Shown piece by piece: positions 43,583 through 53,551 of a stretch of DNA of 64,000 nucleotides. A program made the position numbers and the translations under genes. Positions within the stretch are counted from its first letter, which is position 1, and each line of letters begins with the position of its first letter. Source of the stretch: Pseudomonas lurida (GTDB lineage: Bacteria; Pseudomonadota; Gammaproteobacteria; Pseudomonadales; Pseudomonadaceae); assembly GCF_013522705.1 (NCBI RefSeq), contig NZ_JAAMRE010000017.1, positions 50,632 through 114,631 of the forward strand. The letters are read 5' to 3'. The notes beneath the pieces were generated by a model. It had not been told where the DNA came from and made no database searches. It saw only the letters and a list, made by a program, of their open reading frames with translations.

Positions 43583-43638
43583 ACAGCTCTTCCGCCGGGC
43601 GTTTAGCGTTAAGCCAAAGCTGTGTAGATACCTATGCC

Positions 43639-43663
43639 ATCAGGGGGCAAGTCCCCTCCCACA
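43639..43663. repeat. Single REP, family 2 (GGGGGCAAGTCCCCTCCCAC type)
   Basis: ATCAGGGGGCAAGTCCCCTCCCACA, a half of the second REP family seen at 46599 and 55898. It lies 40 bases before the chorismate mutase start and has no partner arm nearby. Confidence 0.75.
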
Positions 43664-43702
43664 TTTGCTAGCATTGCCTGCACAATCAGGAGTTCACTCG
43701 AC

Positions 43703-44026
43703 ATGGCCGTCATCTGCACCACCCTTGAAGAAGTGCGAACCAACATCGACCGCCTCGACCAGCAAATCGTCACCCTGCTGGCCGAACGCGGCCGCTACGT
43801 CTCCCAGGCTGCCCACTTCAAGAAAGATGCCGATGGCGTCAAGGCACCGCAACGGGTCGAACAAGTGATCGCTAAAGTGCGCAATCTGGCGCAGGCGGCG
43901 GGAGCCAATCCGCAAGTCACCGAGCAGGTGTACCGCGCCATGATTGCAGCGTTTATCCAACAGGAACTGGCTGACCATGCGGCGCTGACCACTCAACGGG
44001 CGGCCTGCCCCCCTGAAGTCAGCTGA
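43703..44026 (+). CDS. AroQ-class chorismate mutase
   Basis: 107 residues from ATG 43703 (AGGAG 10 bases upstream). The all-helical AroQ pattern is clear: VRTNIDRLDQQIVTLLAERG with the first active-site Arg residues, YVSQAAHFKK with the catalytic Lys, and AMIAAFIQQELADH in the last helix. It converts chorismate to prephenate, or in PchB-like forms may also cleave isochorismate. It is monofunctional and lies alone, outside any recognisable aromatic or salicylate operon, so the physiological pathway is unclear. No signal peptide. Confidence 0.85.
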   Translation: MAVICTTLEEVRTNIDRLDQQIVTLLAERGRYVSQAAHFKKDADGVKAPQRVEQVIAKVRNLAQAAGANPQVTEQVYRAMIAAFIQQELADHAALTTQRAACPPEVS

Positions 44027-44144
44027 GCACAGGTTTGGCGTCAACCGTAAAGCCCAACACATTTCTCACACCCGCTTCACATCCGTCCGACGAATCCCCT
44101 TCTAGACTTTCCCTATCAGCCGTAAAACGGCCAGGGAGTACGCC

Positions 44145-44501
44145 ATGTGGCGCTATGCGGTCATGTTGTATGCGGTGCTGGGCTTGGCGGGTTGTCAGAC
44201 CACCCATCAGGAATTATTGGCCAAGGGTTATCCGCCGGCGTTCGCCGATGGCTTTGACGATGGCTGCAGCAGCGGTCGCCAGGCGGCTGGGGTGATCAGC
44301 GGGGAGTTTCGCAAGAACGTGCCGCGCTATCTGAAGCAGCGCGAATATGCCGAAGGCTGGGAGGACGGTTTTCGCCAGTGCAAGGCGATGCGGGAGAACG
44401 AAGAACTGCGCGATTACAAAGAGCGCCATTGGGATGAGCGCGAACGTGAGTGGCAGCAGGAGAAGGATCGCGATGCGGCTCGGGCCTATCGCGCCCAATA
44501 G
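44145..44501 (+). CDS. Small lipoprotein of unknown function
   Basis: 118 residues with a signal peptide ending in lipobox LGLAGC (Cys 17). The mature part contains PPAFADGFDDGCSSGRQAAG and YAEGWEDGFRQCKAM, two related D/EGxxDGxxxC-type segments that look like an internal repeat with paired cysteines, then a highly charged helix (EERELRDYKERHWDERERE-like). AGGGAG precedes the ATG. Function unknown. Confidence 0.8.
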   Translation: MWRYAVMLYAVLGLAGCQTTHQELLAKGYPPAFADGFDDGCSSGRQAAGVISGEFRKNVPRYLKQREYAEGWEDGFRQCKAMRENEELRDYKERHWDEREREWQQEKDRDAARAYRAQ

Positions 44502-44570
44502 GTCGCTTTCAGACATCCAGCGAAACTAAAGCGCGGCGAACATGGCCCAAGCTCCATAGAGGAGATCATG

Positions 44571-45068
44571 ATGAGCCGTGCTTTTGTTAATGAAGATAAC
44601 GCCGCCGCCCAGGCCGATCAGCCGGTGGAGCGTCAAGTCAGTGAGCAACCCAACCGCCTGACCGCGCAAGGTCTGGCGCAGTTGCACGCCAAAGTCGCGC
44701 AGTTGCAGCAGGAACATGGCGCTGAATCCGCCAAGGGCGAGCAGGCCGATAAACAGCGCCAGGCGGACCTTGAGCGGGATTTGCGCTATTTCAACCAGCG
44801 GGTGCAAAGCGCCCAGGTAGTGGCGCCTGCCACGTCCACCGACCAGGTACAGATCGGCAGTTGGGTCACCTTCGCCAACGAGCAAGACGAACAGCAGCGC
44901 ATCCAACTGGTGGGTGAAGACCAGGCCGACGCCAACGCCGGTTTGATCAACTGGGGTTCACCCCTCGGCCGCGCATTACTCGGTGCGCGGGTCGGTGACG
45001 AGGTGTTGTGGAAGCGCCCCGTCGGCGATCAGTTGATCGAAGTGCTGCACATCGACGCCGAGGTTTAG
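44571..45068 (+). CDS. GreA/GreB-family protein with a short, acid-less coiled coil
   Basis: 165 residues from the second of two adjacent ATG codons (six bases after AGGAG). The C-terminal half (about 90-165) is a GreA/GreB FKBP-like domain: VQIGSWVTFANEQDEQQRIQLVG, LINWGSPLGRALLGARVGDEV. The N-terminal hairpin (about 30-85) is some 13 residues shorter than in GreA, and the catalytic tip GDxxENAEY is missing. It should bind RNA polymerase in the Gre site but may not stimulate cleavage, behaving more like Rnk or Gfh1. Its stop overlaps the gdhA stop on the other strand by a few bases. Confidence 0.82.
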   Translation: MSRAFVNEDNAAAQADQPVERQVSEQPNRLTAQGLAQLHAKVAQLQQEHGAESAKGEQADKQRQADLERDLRYFNQRVQSAQVVAPATSTDQVQIGSWVTFANEQDEQQRIQLVGEDQADANAGLINWGSPLGRALLGARVGDEVLWKRPVGDQLIEVLHIDAEV

Positions 45069-46402
45069 ACGATGCCTTGGGCCAGCATCGCGTCGGCGAC
45101 TTTCACGAAGCCGGCGATGTTCGCGCCTTTGACGTAGTTAACCCGGCCGTGTTCTTCGCCATAGTGCACGCACGCGTGGTGGATCGACTGCATGATGCCG
45201 TGCAGCTTGCTGTCCACTTCCCCGGCGGTCCATAGCAGGCGCATGGCGTTCTGCGACATTTCCAGGCCGCTCACCGCCACACCGCCGGCATTGGATGCTT
45301 TGCCCGGTGCGAACAGAACCCCTGCCTCGATAAAGATATCCACAGCCTCCAGCGTGGTCGGCATATTGGCGCCTTCAGCCACGCAGATGCAGCCATTGCC
45401 CAACAACGTGCGGGCGGCGTCGGCGTCCAGCTCGTTCTGGGTGGCGCAGGGCAAGGCGATGTCGCAGGCCAGCGCCCACGGCGTTTGCCCTTTGCGGAAC
45501 TCCAGGCCAAAGCGCTCGGCCAGTTCGCTGATACGGCCGCGTTGCACGTTTTTCAGTTCCAGCAGCGCCGACCATTGTTCTTCGGTCAGGCCACTCTCGG
45601 CGTACAGGGTGCCTTCGGAGTCAGACAAGGAAATCACCTTGCCGCCCAGGTCCATGACCTTACGCGCCGCGTATTGCGCCACATTGCCGGACCCGGATAC
45701 CGCGACGCGCTTGCCTTCCACGCGCAGGCCGTCGCGCTTGAGCATCTCTTCGGCAAAGTACACACAGCCAAAACCGGTGGCTTCCGGGCGGATCAGGCTA
45801 CCGCCGTAGGCCATACCCTTGCCGGTGAACACCGAGGTGAACTGATTGCTCAGCCGTTTGTACTGGCCGAACAGGAAGCCGATCTCACGGGCACCCACGC
45901 CGATATCACCGGCCGGCACGTCGACATCCGCACCGATATGCCGGTACAGCTCGCTCATGAACGCCTGGCAGAACCGCATCACTTCTGCGTCGCTCTTGCC
46001 CTTGGGATCGAAGTCCGAACCACCCTTGCCACCGCCCATGGGCAGCGAGGTCAGGGAATTCTTGAAGGTCTGTTCAAAGGCGAGGAATTTCAAAACCCCC
46101 AGGTTGACCGACGGATGGAAGCGCAGGCCGCCTTTGTACGGGCCGATCGCGCTGTTCATCTGGATGCGGAATCCGCGATTGACCTGGACCTTGCCCTGGT
46201 CATCCACCCACGAAACCCTGAACGTAATCGCACGCTCGGGCTCGCACATGCGCTCCAGGATGCCAGAGGTCAGATAGTGCGGATTGGCTTCAAGAAACGG
46301 CCACAGGCTGCGCAGGACTTCTTCTACTGCCTGGTGAAATTCCGGCTGGTCGGGGTCACGTTTCTTAAGGCGAGCGAGGAAGGATTCGACGGATTCGATC
46401 AT
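45065..46402 (-). CDS. gdhA: NADP-specific glutamate dehydrogenase
   Basis: Assimilates ammonium into glutamate in the cytosol. From ATG 46400-46402 it has 445 residues, normal for the hexameric class. Motifs: GGLRFHPSVNLGVLKFLAFE, the catalytic-Lys segment LPMGGGKGGSDFDPKGKSD, dinucleotide-binding VAVSGSGNVAQYAA and ANMPTTLEA. The upstream Shine-Dalgarno is weak. Its 3' end overlaps the GreB-like gene tail-to-tail. The 300 bases upstream contain only a REP and the ettA terminator. Confidence 0.97.
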   Translation of the reverse strand: MIESVESFLARLKKRDPDQPEFHQAVEEVLRSLWPFLEANPHYLTSGILERMCEPERAITFRVSWVDDQGKVQVNRGFRIQMNSAIGPYKGGLRFHPSVNLGVLKFLAFEQTFKNSLTSLPMGGGKGGSDFDPKGKSDAEVMRFCQAFMSELYRHIGADVDVPAGDIGVGAREIGFLFGQYKRLSNQFTSVFTGKGMAYGGSLIRPEATGFGCVYFAEEMLKRDGLRVEGKRVAVSGSGNVAQYAARKVMDLGGKVISLSDSEGTLYAESGLTEEQWSALLELKNVQRGRISELAERFGLEFRKGQTPWALACDIALPCATQNELDADAARTLLGNGCICVAEGANMPTTLEAVDIFIEAGVLFAPGKASNAGGVAVSGLEMSQNAMRLLWTAGEVDSKLHGIMQSIHHACVHYGEEHGRVNYVKGANIAGFVKVADAMLAQGIV

Positions 46403-46598
46403 GAAGAGTCTCGGCAAATTGATTGTTTTTAAAATGAGATTGGGCCGGACTTTAACAATTCATGTCGCACCGCGACAGGGCAAAATGTCGCCTTTGTGAA
46501 TTTAAATGGTGCAATGGATATAAATAAATCAGGGAAATGGGCGTTTTATGCACTTAAAGAGGGATTGCCAAGCTGGGGTGTGCACTGTCAGAGGAAGC

Positions 46599-46625
46599 GC
46601 TATCGGGGGCGAGCCCCCTCCCACA
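46599..46625. repeat. Single REP, family 2
   Basis: GCTATCGGGGGCGAGCCCCCTCCCACA, matching the right arm of the REPIN at 55960-55986. No partner arm is nearby. It lies in the 300-base gap between gdhA and ettA. Confidence 0.8.
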
Positions 46626-46655
46626 GTTGAATGATGTGGGGCAGGGAAAATGTGC

Positions 46656-46688
46656 AAAAAAAACGGTGCCCGAGGGCACCGCTTTTTT
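46656..46688 (-). terminator. Bidirectional intrinsic terminator after ettA
   Basis: CGGTGCC-CGAG-GGCACCG with eight A on one side and six T on the other; on the minus strand it closes the ettA transcript. Confidence 0.9.
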
Positions 46689-46702
46689 CAACCCGGCCCG
46701 AA

Positions 46703-48367
<1,665 letters not shown>

Positions 48368-48469
48368 AATGGAGCCCTCTGATGAACTGTGTAAACAAAG
48401 GCCGGTATTCTACGTCAAGATGAACCTGTGCACAGATGCAGAACGCCGACCGGTGTCACACAGCCGGCA

Positions 48470-48942
48470 TCAGAACAACCTGATGGCCAGCACGTTCAGG
48501 TCCAGCGTACTGTGCAAAAGCATCACCAGCAGGATCGCCGAGGTGCACAGCGCCTGGCCCAGTACCCCGCGATGGATCTGCCGCGCTGCCGGTGGGCCGA
48601 ACGGCCTCCTCGGCCAGTCGGTCGCACAGCGAAACGATCAGCGCGCAGGCTTCAATCAGTTTAAGGGTGGTGGGAAATCCTTGGATTAATCGAAGCCCAG
48701 GTACAGCACGATAAGGTCGACCTGGCTGTGCACCATGCCGGCGTGCAGGGTCTGCGGCGCAATCCATACGGCCATGCCAGGCTTGAGCAACCAGCGCTGG
48801 TCCTCCGTGTGGCCGTGGAGCATGCCTTTTTTACCAACACGAATTGACCGACGGGGTGCCTGTGGGGCTCGCCCTCGTCGTCAATCCTGCTCAACTGCCT
48901 TTCAATGACCAGCGCTGAATAGTGTGTTCCATCGTAATGCAT
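48470..48942 (-). pseudogene. Decayed AraC-type (cupin N-domain) regulator
   Basis: The minus strand encodes pieces of an AraC-family sensor domain in different frames. The first (from 48942) has MHYDGTHYSALVIERQLSRI and HRHPVGQFVLVKK, then shifts frame in a run of six A/T at 48827-48832 and continues as GMLHGHTEDQRWLLKPGMAV, IAPQTLHAGM and VDLIVLYLGFD, with a stop at 48686-48688. A third piece (FPTTLKLIEACALIVSLCD) is followed by another shift and a hydrophobic tail (ILLVMLLHSTLDLNVLAI). No helix-turn-helix part remains. The long single-frame ORFs over this stretch do not represent a working protein. Confidence 0.6.
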
Positions 48943-49246
48943 GCCTACCCCAGTCAGTCTTCTCGGAATCCACCCGCGCCAGACGCTTGCCGCACACCGT
49001 CGCGCCGGCTACCCAGCCCAGGGCGGCGAGCATGATCAGGGCGCCGCTCGACAACGCACCACTGGCCAGGTTGCGACGTGCCACCAGCCAGTCGGAAGCG
49101 GGCGTCATATCGGCCCCGTAACGGCGCTGATAAATGTCGCGGATATAAGCTACTGTTTCTGGTGCACCCTGCTCGCTTCTTCTAATTATTTCGAACCGTG
49201 CATGATCATTTTCATCTTGGCTTGAAGTGTGCAGAAAACTATTCAT
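48902..49246 (-). CDS. Small protein of unknown function
   Basis: 114 residues from ATG 49244-49246 with AGGGA nine bases upstream. Sequence: a polar N-terminus (MNSFLHTSSQDENDHARFEI), APETVAYIRDIYQRRYGAD, then a single hydrophobic segment (SGALIMLAALGWVAGATVCG) that could be a membrane anchor. Its 3' end overlaps the start of the decayed AraC gene, so the C-terminus may have been altered. No family recognised. The 239 bases to the morA start contain no gene. Confidence 0.45.
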   Translation of the reverse strand: MNSFLHTSSQDENDHARFEIIRRSEQGAPETVAYIRDIYQRRYGADMTPASDWLVARRNLASGALSSGALIMLAALGWVAGATVCGKRLARVDSEKTDWGRHALRWNTLFSAGH

Positions 49247-49485
49247 GACGTATCCCTGTGAACGGCATTTGCCGCTCACAAAGCTACGTAACCCCTACTT
49301 GATCGAACATGCTCAGGCAGGACAACAAGTCGATTGAAACGGACGACTGACGCGGCCGCTCGCGGCCACGTTCAGTCGGGCGGGACTGGCACTTTGCCAC
49401 AAGTCAAGGCATGCTAGCCGCCCTCCGGGCGTCCGGCTTATAGTGCACGTCGCGCGCCAGTCCAGCCAAACCGCAGGATTACAGC

Positions 49486-52400
49486 TTGTCCAAAGTCACG
49501 CCGCCAACTCCTTTGCGCGCCGCTCATCTAGCGCCAGGAGCGCCCCTGCACGGTCCTCTCAAAGGCGCATTGGCGACGCTCGTCCTGCTGCTGCTCGCTT
49601 TATTGTTCTGGCAACTGCTGGATCAACTGCAGCAAAACCAGAAAAACCAACAGCAATACACCATCGACTACAGCGCCGACCTGGCCGAACAAATCAGCCT
49701 GAACATGGCCCTGAGCGCCAAGATCGCGCTCAACCTGCTGCCGATGGTCGAGGCGCCCCGCGACAGCGAACAGCAACAGGCCTTGATGCGCACACTGCAG
49801 CGTTCCCTGCCGGAATTGCGCAGCGTCGCCCTGCTGGCTCCCAGCGGCGCGATGATCAGCGACAGTGCCACGGACAGCCAGGACAGCGCCTGGCTCGACG
49901 AGCTGGTAGAGCGCAGCCACGGCCAGGCGTATTACCTGAGCAACAACGACGACGGTTCCCTCATCTATTTGCTGCTCCACCAGCCCAGCGGCGGCTCGCG
50001 GGTCTACTGGGCGCTACGCCTGGCGCCCGAGTACCTGGCCAACCTGACTCCCCAGGACAATCAGGGCCAGCGCCCGACGTGGGCCATCGAGAATCGCCTC
50101 AACCACCGCGTGATCAGCCGCGACACCGGCATGCCGGCCCAATGGGCCGGTGCCCTGACCCCGGACGAATTGAACAAAACCGTACTGATCACTCCCCTGA
50201 GCAAAAGCGACTGGCAACTGCGCGGCCTGTTCGACCGCACCGCCGTGCTCGAAGAACTGCTGCCGGCGTTTATCGGTAAATGCCTGTTGGGGCTGGCGTT
50301 CTCGCTGATCCCGGTGATTGTCCTGCTGAACATGCGCCGCCGTCAGCGCCAAGTGCATGAGGGCCGGCGCCGTTATCAGGATATTTTCGAAGGCACCGGC
50401 GTGGCCCTGTGCGTGCTGGACCTGTCGGGGCTCAATGCCTTTTTCGATAAGGCTCGCCTGCAGACCCGCGAGCAACTGCAGGCCTGGCGACTGGCCGACC
50501 CGGCGCAGTGCCGGCTAGTGCTCAGCGAACTGCGCATCACTGAAATCAACCAGGTGGCGGTGCGCCTGCTGAACGTAGGCTCGTGCGAAGAGGCCTGGCA
50601 GCGCCTGATCAGCGATTGCCCGGACAACGCTACCTCTATCGGCTATCAGGTGCTTGAGGCGGTCCTGACTCAGCAGGACCAGTTGGAGCTGGAAATCCAG
50701 CTCAAGGACGTGGCCGGCAACGAACAGTACCTGTGGCTGGTCATGCGCTTGCCGGAGCAGCAGGACGATTTCAAGGCGGTGATCCTCAGCATCAGCGATA
50801 TCACCAGCCGCAAGCTGATCGAGCTGTCGCTGGTGGAGCGCGAAAGCTTCTGGTCGGACGTGGTCCGTACGGTGCCCGACCACCTGTATGTGCAGGACGT
50901 GATCAGCCAACGCATGATTTTCAGCAACCATCACCTGGGCCACACGCTCGGCTATAACCGCGCCGAACTGCAGCAAATGGGCGAGTACTTCTGGGAGATC
51001 CTGCTCCACCCCGAAGATGCCGAGCACTACCACGAGCTGCGCCAGCAGCAACGCCAGGCGGGCTACGCGACCCAGCTGCACTGTCAGTTGCGCTTTCGCC
51101 ATCGCAACAACCAGTGGCGACGCTTCGATATCCGTGAACAGGCCCTGGCCCGGGACAAGAGCTCGCAAGTCACGCGCATCATCGGCGTGGCCAAGGACAT
51201 TACCGACCAGATCGAAGCCAGCGAATCGCTGCGCGACAGCGAGCAGCGCTACCGCATGCTCGCCGAAAGCATCAGCGACGTGATCTGCTCCACCGACAGC
51301 CAGCTGGCGCTCAACTACATCAGCCCATCGGTCAATGCGGTGCTGGGCTATGACGTGGACTGGGTGTTCAAGAACGGTTGGCAATCGATCATCGCCAACC
51401 CGCAGCAATTGGCCGGCATCTACAGCCTGGTGGAACAGGTCAGTCGCGCGCTGGGCGACCAGGCGGCCCTGAGCAAACTGCGCGATCAGGTGCAGACCCA
51501 GCTGTTTCTGTTCGACTGCCTGCGCGCCGATGGCCGCAAAGTGCCGATCGAACTGCGCGTGGTGCTGGTATGGGACGAGCACGGCACCTTCGAGGGCATC
51601 CTCGGCGTGGGCCGCGACATCAGCCAGCAACGCCGCGCGGAAAAAGACCTGCGCATGGCGGCCACGGTATTCGAGCACTCCACATCGGCGATCCTGATCA
51701 CCGACCCGGCCGGCTATATCGTGCAGGCCAACGAGGCGTTCAGCCGCGTCAGTGGCTATGAAGTGGCGGATGTACTGGACCAGTTGCCGAACATGCTGAC
51801 CGTCGACGAGCAGCAGGAAGCCCACCTGCGCTACGTTCTCAAGCAATTGCACCAGCACAGCACCTGGGAAGGCGAGGTGTGGCTCAAGCGCCGCAACGGC
51901 GAGCATTACCCGGCCTGGGTCGGCATTACCGCAGTGTTCGACGACGAAGGCGACCTGGCCAGCTATGTGTGTTTCTTCAGCGACATCAGCGAGCGCAAGG
52001 CCAGCGAGCAGCGCATCCACCGCCTGGCCTATTACGACGCCCTGACTCACCTGCCCAACCGCACATTGTTCCAGGACCGCCTGCACACCGCGTTGCAGGC
52101 GGCCGAACGGCAGAAGTCGTGGGTGGTGCTGATGTTCCTCGACCTCGACCGCTTCAAACCGATCAACGACTCCCTGGGCCACGCCGCCGGCGACCGCATG
52201 CTCAAGGAAATGGCAACCCGCCTGCTCGGCTGCGTGGCCGAAGACGACACCGTAGCGCGCATGGGCGGCGACGAATTCACCTTGTTGCTGCAACCGCGGG
52301 TCAATCGTGAACTGGCGCTCAACCGCGCCATTCATGTGGCCGAGCAAATCCTTGCGAGCCTGGTGAAGCCGTTCGTGCTGGAAGGCCGCGAGTTCTTTGT

Positions 52401-53337
52401 GACCGCCAGTATCGGTATCGCCCTGAGCCCGCAGGATGGCAATGAGCTGAGCCAACTGATGAAAAACGCCGACACGGCGATGTATCACGCCAAGGAGCGC
52501 GGCAAGAACAACTTCCAGTTCTACCAGGCCGACATGAACGCCAGCGCCCTGGAACGCCTGGAACTGGAAAGCGACCTGCGCCACGCCCTCGACCAGAACG
52601 AATTCGTGCTCTATTACCAACCGCAGTTCAGCGGCGACGGCAAACGCCTGACCGGCGCCGAAGCCCTGCTGCGCTGGCGCCACCCACGGCGCGGGCTGGT
52701 GCCCCCAGGCGATTTCATCCCGGTACTGGAAGAGCTGGGCCTGGTGGTGGACGTAGGCGATTGGGTCATCAGCGAGGCCTGCCGCCAGCTCAAGACCTGG
52801 CATCAGAACAAAGTGCGCGTGCCGAAAGTCTCGGTGAACATCTCCGCGCGGCAGTTTTCCGACGGCCAGTTGGGCACGCGCATCGCCAACATTCTGAAGG
52901 ACACCGGCCTGCCGCCGGCGTGTCTGGAACTGGAGCTGACGGAAAGTATCCTGATGCGTGAAGTCAACGAAGCCATGCACATCCTCGACAGCCTGAAAAA
53001 CCTGGGCTTGAGCATTGCGGTGGACGACTTCGGCACCGGTTACTCGTCGCTCAACTACCTCAAGCAATTCCCCATCGATGTGCTGAAGATCGACCGCACC
53101 TTCGTCGACGGCCTGCCCTCCGGCGAACAGGACGCGCAGATCGCCCGCGCGATTATCGCCATGGCCCACAGCCTGAACCTGGCGGTGATCGCCGAGGGCG
53201 TGGAAACCCATGAGCAACTGGACTTCCTGCGCGAACATGGTTGCGACGAGGTCCAGGGCTACCTGTTCGGGCGGCCGATGCCGGCGAATCGTTTCGAGGC
53301 GCAGTTCAGCAATGATGCCCTCTTCATGTTCGATTGA
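49486..53337 (+). CDS. morA: Membrane PAS-GGDEF-EAL c-di-GMP protein (MorA-like)
   Basis: Large inner-membrane regulator of 1283 residues controlling motility/biofilm via c-di-GMP. Two membrane segments (about 28-46 and 266-284) enclose a periplasmic sensor; then about four PAS/PAC domains (300-840), a GGDEF domain with intact GGDEF at 927-931, and an EAL domain with EALLRWRHP at 1059. Both active-site motifs look intact. The inhibitory site before GGDEF reads AEDD in place of RxxD. The start is TTG 49486 with AGGATT upstream. Located before glyA, as morA (PA4601) is in P. aeruginosa, though that protein is longer (about 1415). Confidence 0.88.
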   Translation: MSKVTPPTPLRAAHLAPGAPLHGPLKGALATLVLLLLALLFWQLLDQLQQNQKNQQQYTIDYSADLAEQISLNMALSAKIALNLLPMVEAPRDSEQQQALMRTLQRSLPELRSVALLAPSGAMISDSATDSQDSAWLDELVERSHGQAYYLSNNDDGSLIYLLLHQPSGGSRVYWALRLAPEYLANLTPQDNQGQRPTWAIENRLNHRVISRDTGMPAQWAGALTPDELNKTVLITPLSKSDWQLRGLFDRTAVLEELLPAFIGKCLLGLAFSLIPVIVLLNMRRRQRQVHEGRRRYQDIFEGTGVALCVLDLSGLNAFFDKARLQTREQLQAWRLADPAQCRLVLSELRITEINQVAVRLLNVGSCEEAWQRLISDCPDNATSIGYQVLEAVLTQQDQLELEIQLKDVAGNEQYLWLVMRLPEQQDDFKAVILSISDITSRKLIELSLVERESFWSDVVRTVPDHLYVQDVISQRMIFSNHHLGHTLGYNRAELQQMGEYFWEILLHPEDAEHYHELRQQQRQAGYATQLHCQLRFRHRNNQWRRFDIREQALARDKSSQVTRIIGVAKDITDQIEASESLRDSEQRYRMLAESISDVICSTDSQLALNYISPSVNAVLGYDVDWVFKNGWQSIIANPQQLAGIYSLVEQVSRALGDQAALSKLRDQVQTQLFLFDCLRADGRKVPIELRVVLVWDEHGTFEGILGVGRDISQQRRAEKDLRMAATVFEHSTSAILITDPAGYIVQANEAFSRVSGYEVADVLDQLPNMLTVDEQQEAHLRYVLKQLHQHSTWEGEVWLKRRNGEHYPAWVGITAVFDDEGDLASYVCFFSDISERKASEQRIHRLAYYDALTHLPNRTLFQDRLHTALQAAERQKSWVVLMFLDLDRFKPINDSLGHAAGDRMLKEMATRLLGCVAEDDTVARMGGDEFTLLLQPRVNRELALNRAIHVAEQILASLVKPFVLEGREFFVTASIGIALSPQDGNELSQLMKNADTAMYHAKERGKNNFQFYQADMNASALERLELESDLRHALDQNEFVLYYQPQFSGDGKRLTGAEALLRWRHPRRGLVPPGDFIPVLEELGLVVDVGDWVISEACRQLKTWHQNKVRVPKVSVNISARQFSDGQLGTRIANILKDTGLPPACLELELTESILMREVNEAMHILDSLKNLGLSIAVDDFGTGYSSLNYLKQFPIDVLKIDRTFVDGLPSGEQDAQIARAIIAMAHSLNLAVIAEGVETHEQLDFLREHGCDEVQGYLFGRPMPANRFEAQFSNDALFMFD

Positions 53338-53377
53338 TTGGGACCAACAGCTCCAATCAATCGAACATGAAGAGGGC
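53317..53377. repeat. Perfect 25-bp inverted repeat across the morA stop codon
   Basis: Arms 53317-53341 and 53353-53377 (GCCCTCTTCATGTTCGATTG... and its exact complement) with an 11-base loop. The left arm contains the last six codons of morA and its TGA. There is no T-run after it. It would form a very stable RNA hairpin at the mRNA 3' end. Confidence 0.9.
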
Positions 53378-53462
53378 AGCGGCAAGCTTCAAGCTATAAG
53401 CGGCAAGAAGAAACGAACTGCTTTTACTCCTAGCTTGTGGCTTGCAACTTGAAGCTGGCGCT
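53378..53462. repeat. Extragenic CAAGCTTCAAGCT-type inverted repeat
   Basis: Imperfect inverted repeat with GGCAAGCTTCAAGCTATAAG on the left and CTTGTGGCTTGCAACTTGAAGCT on the right. It belongs to the CAAGCTTCAAGC / GCTTGAAGCTTG class of extragenic repeats common in fluorescent pseudomonads, distinct from the GC-rich REPs. It fills the morA-glyA gap. Confidence 0.65.
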
Positions 53463-53551
53463 TCATCGCCATGACTATGTTTCATATCCCTTCTGACAAG
53501 CGCCTGGGTTAGAATGCCCTCCTTTTCTGCCCCCGATCCTTGAGGACCGCC

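Noticed and set aside
48456..48767. 103-codon minus-strand frame near ettA
   Set aside because: It is a mixture of real and shifted reading of the decayed AraC-type gene, not a separate protein.
50515..53385. 956-codon open frame on the minus strand
   Set aside because: Antisense shadow of morA; His/Gln/Val-rich composition is typical of reverse-complement frames.
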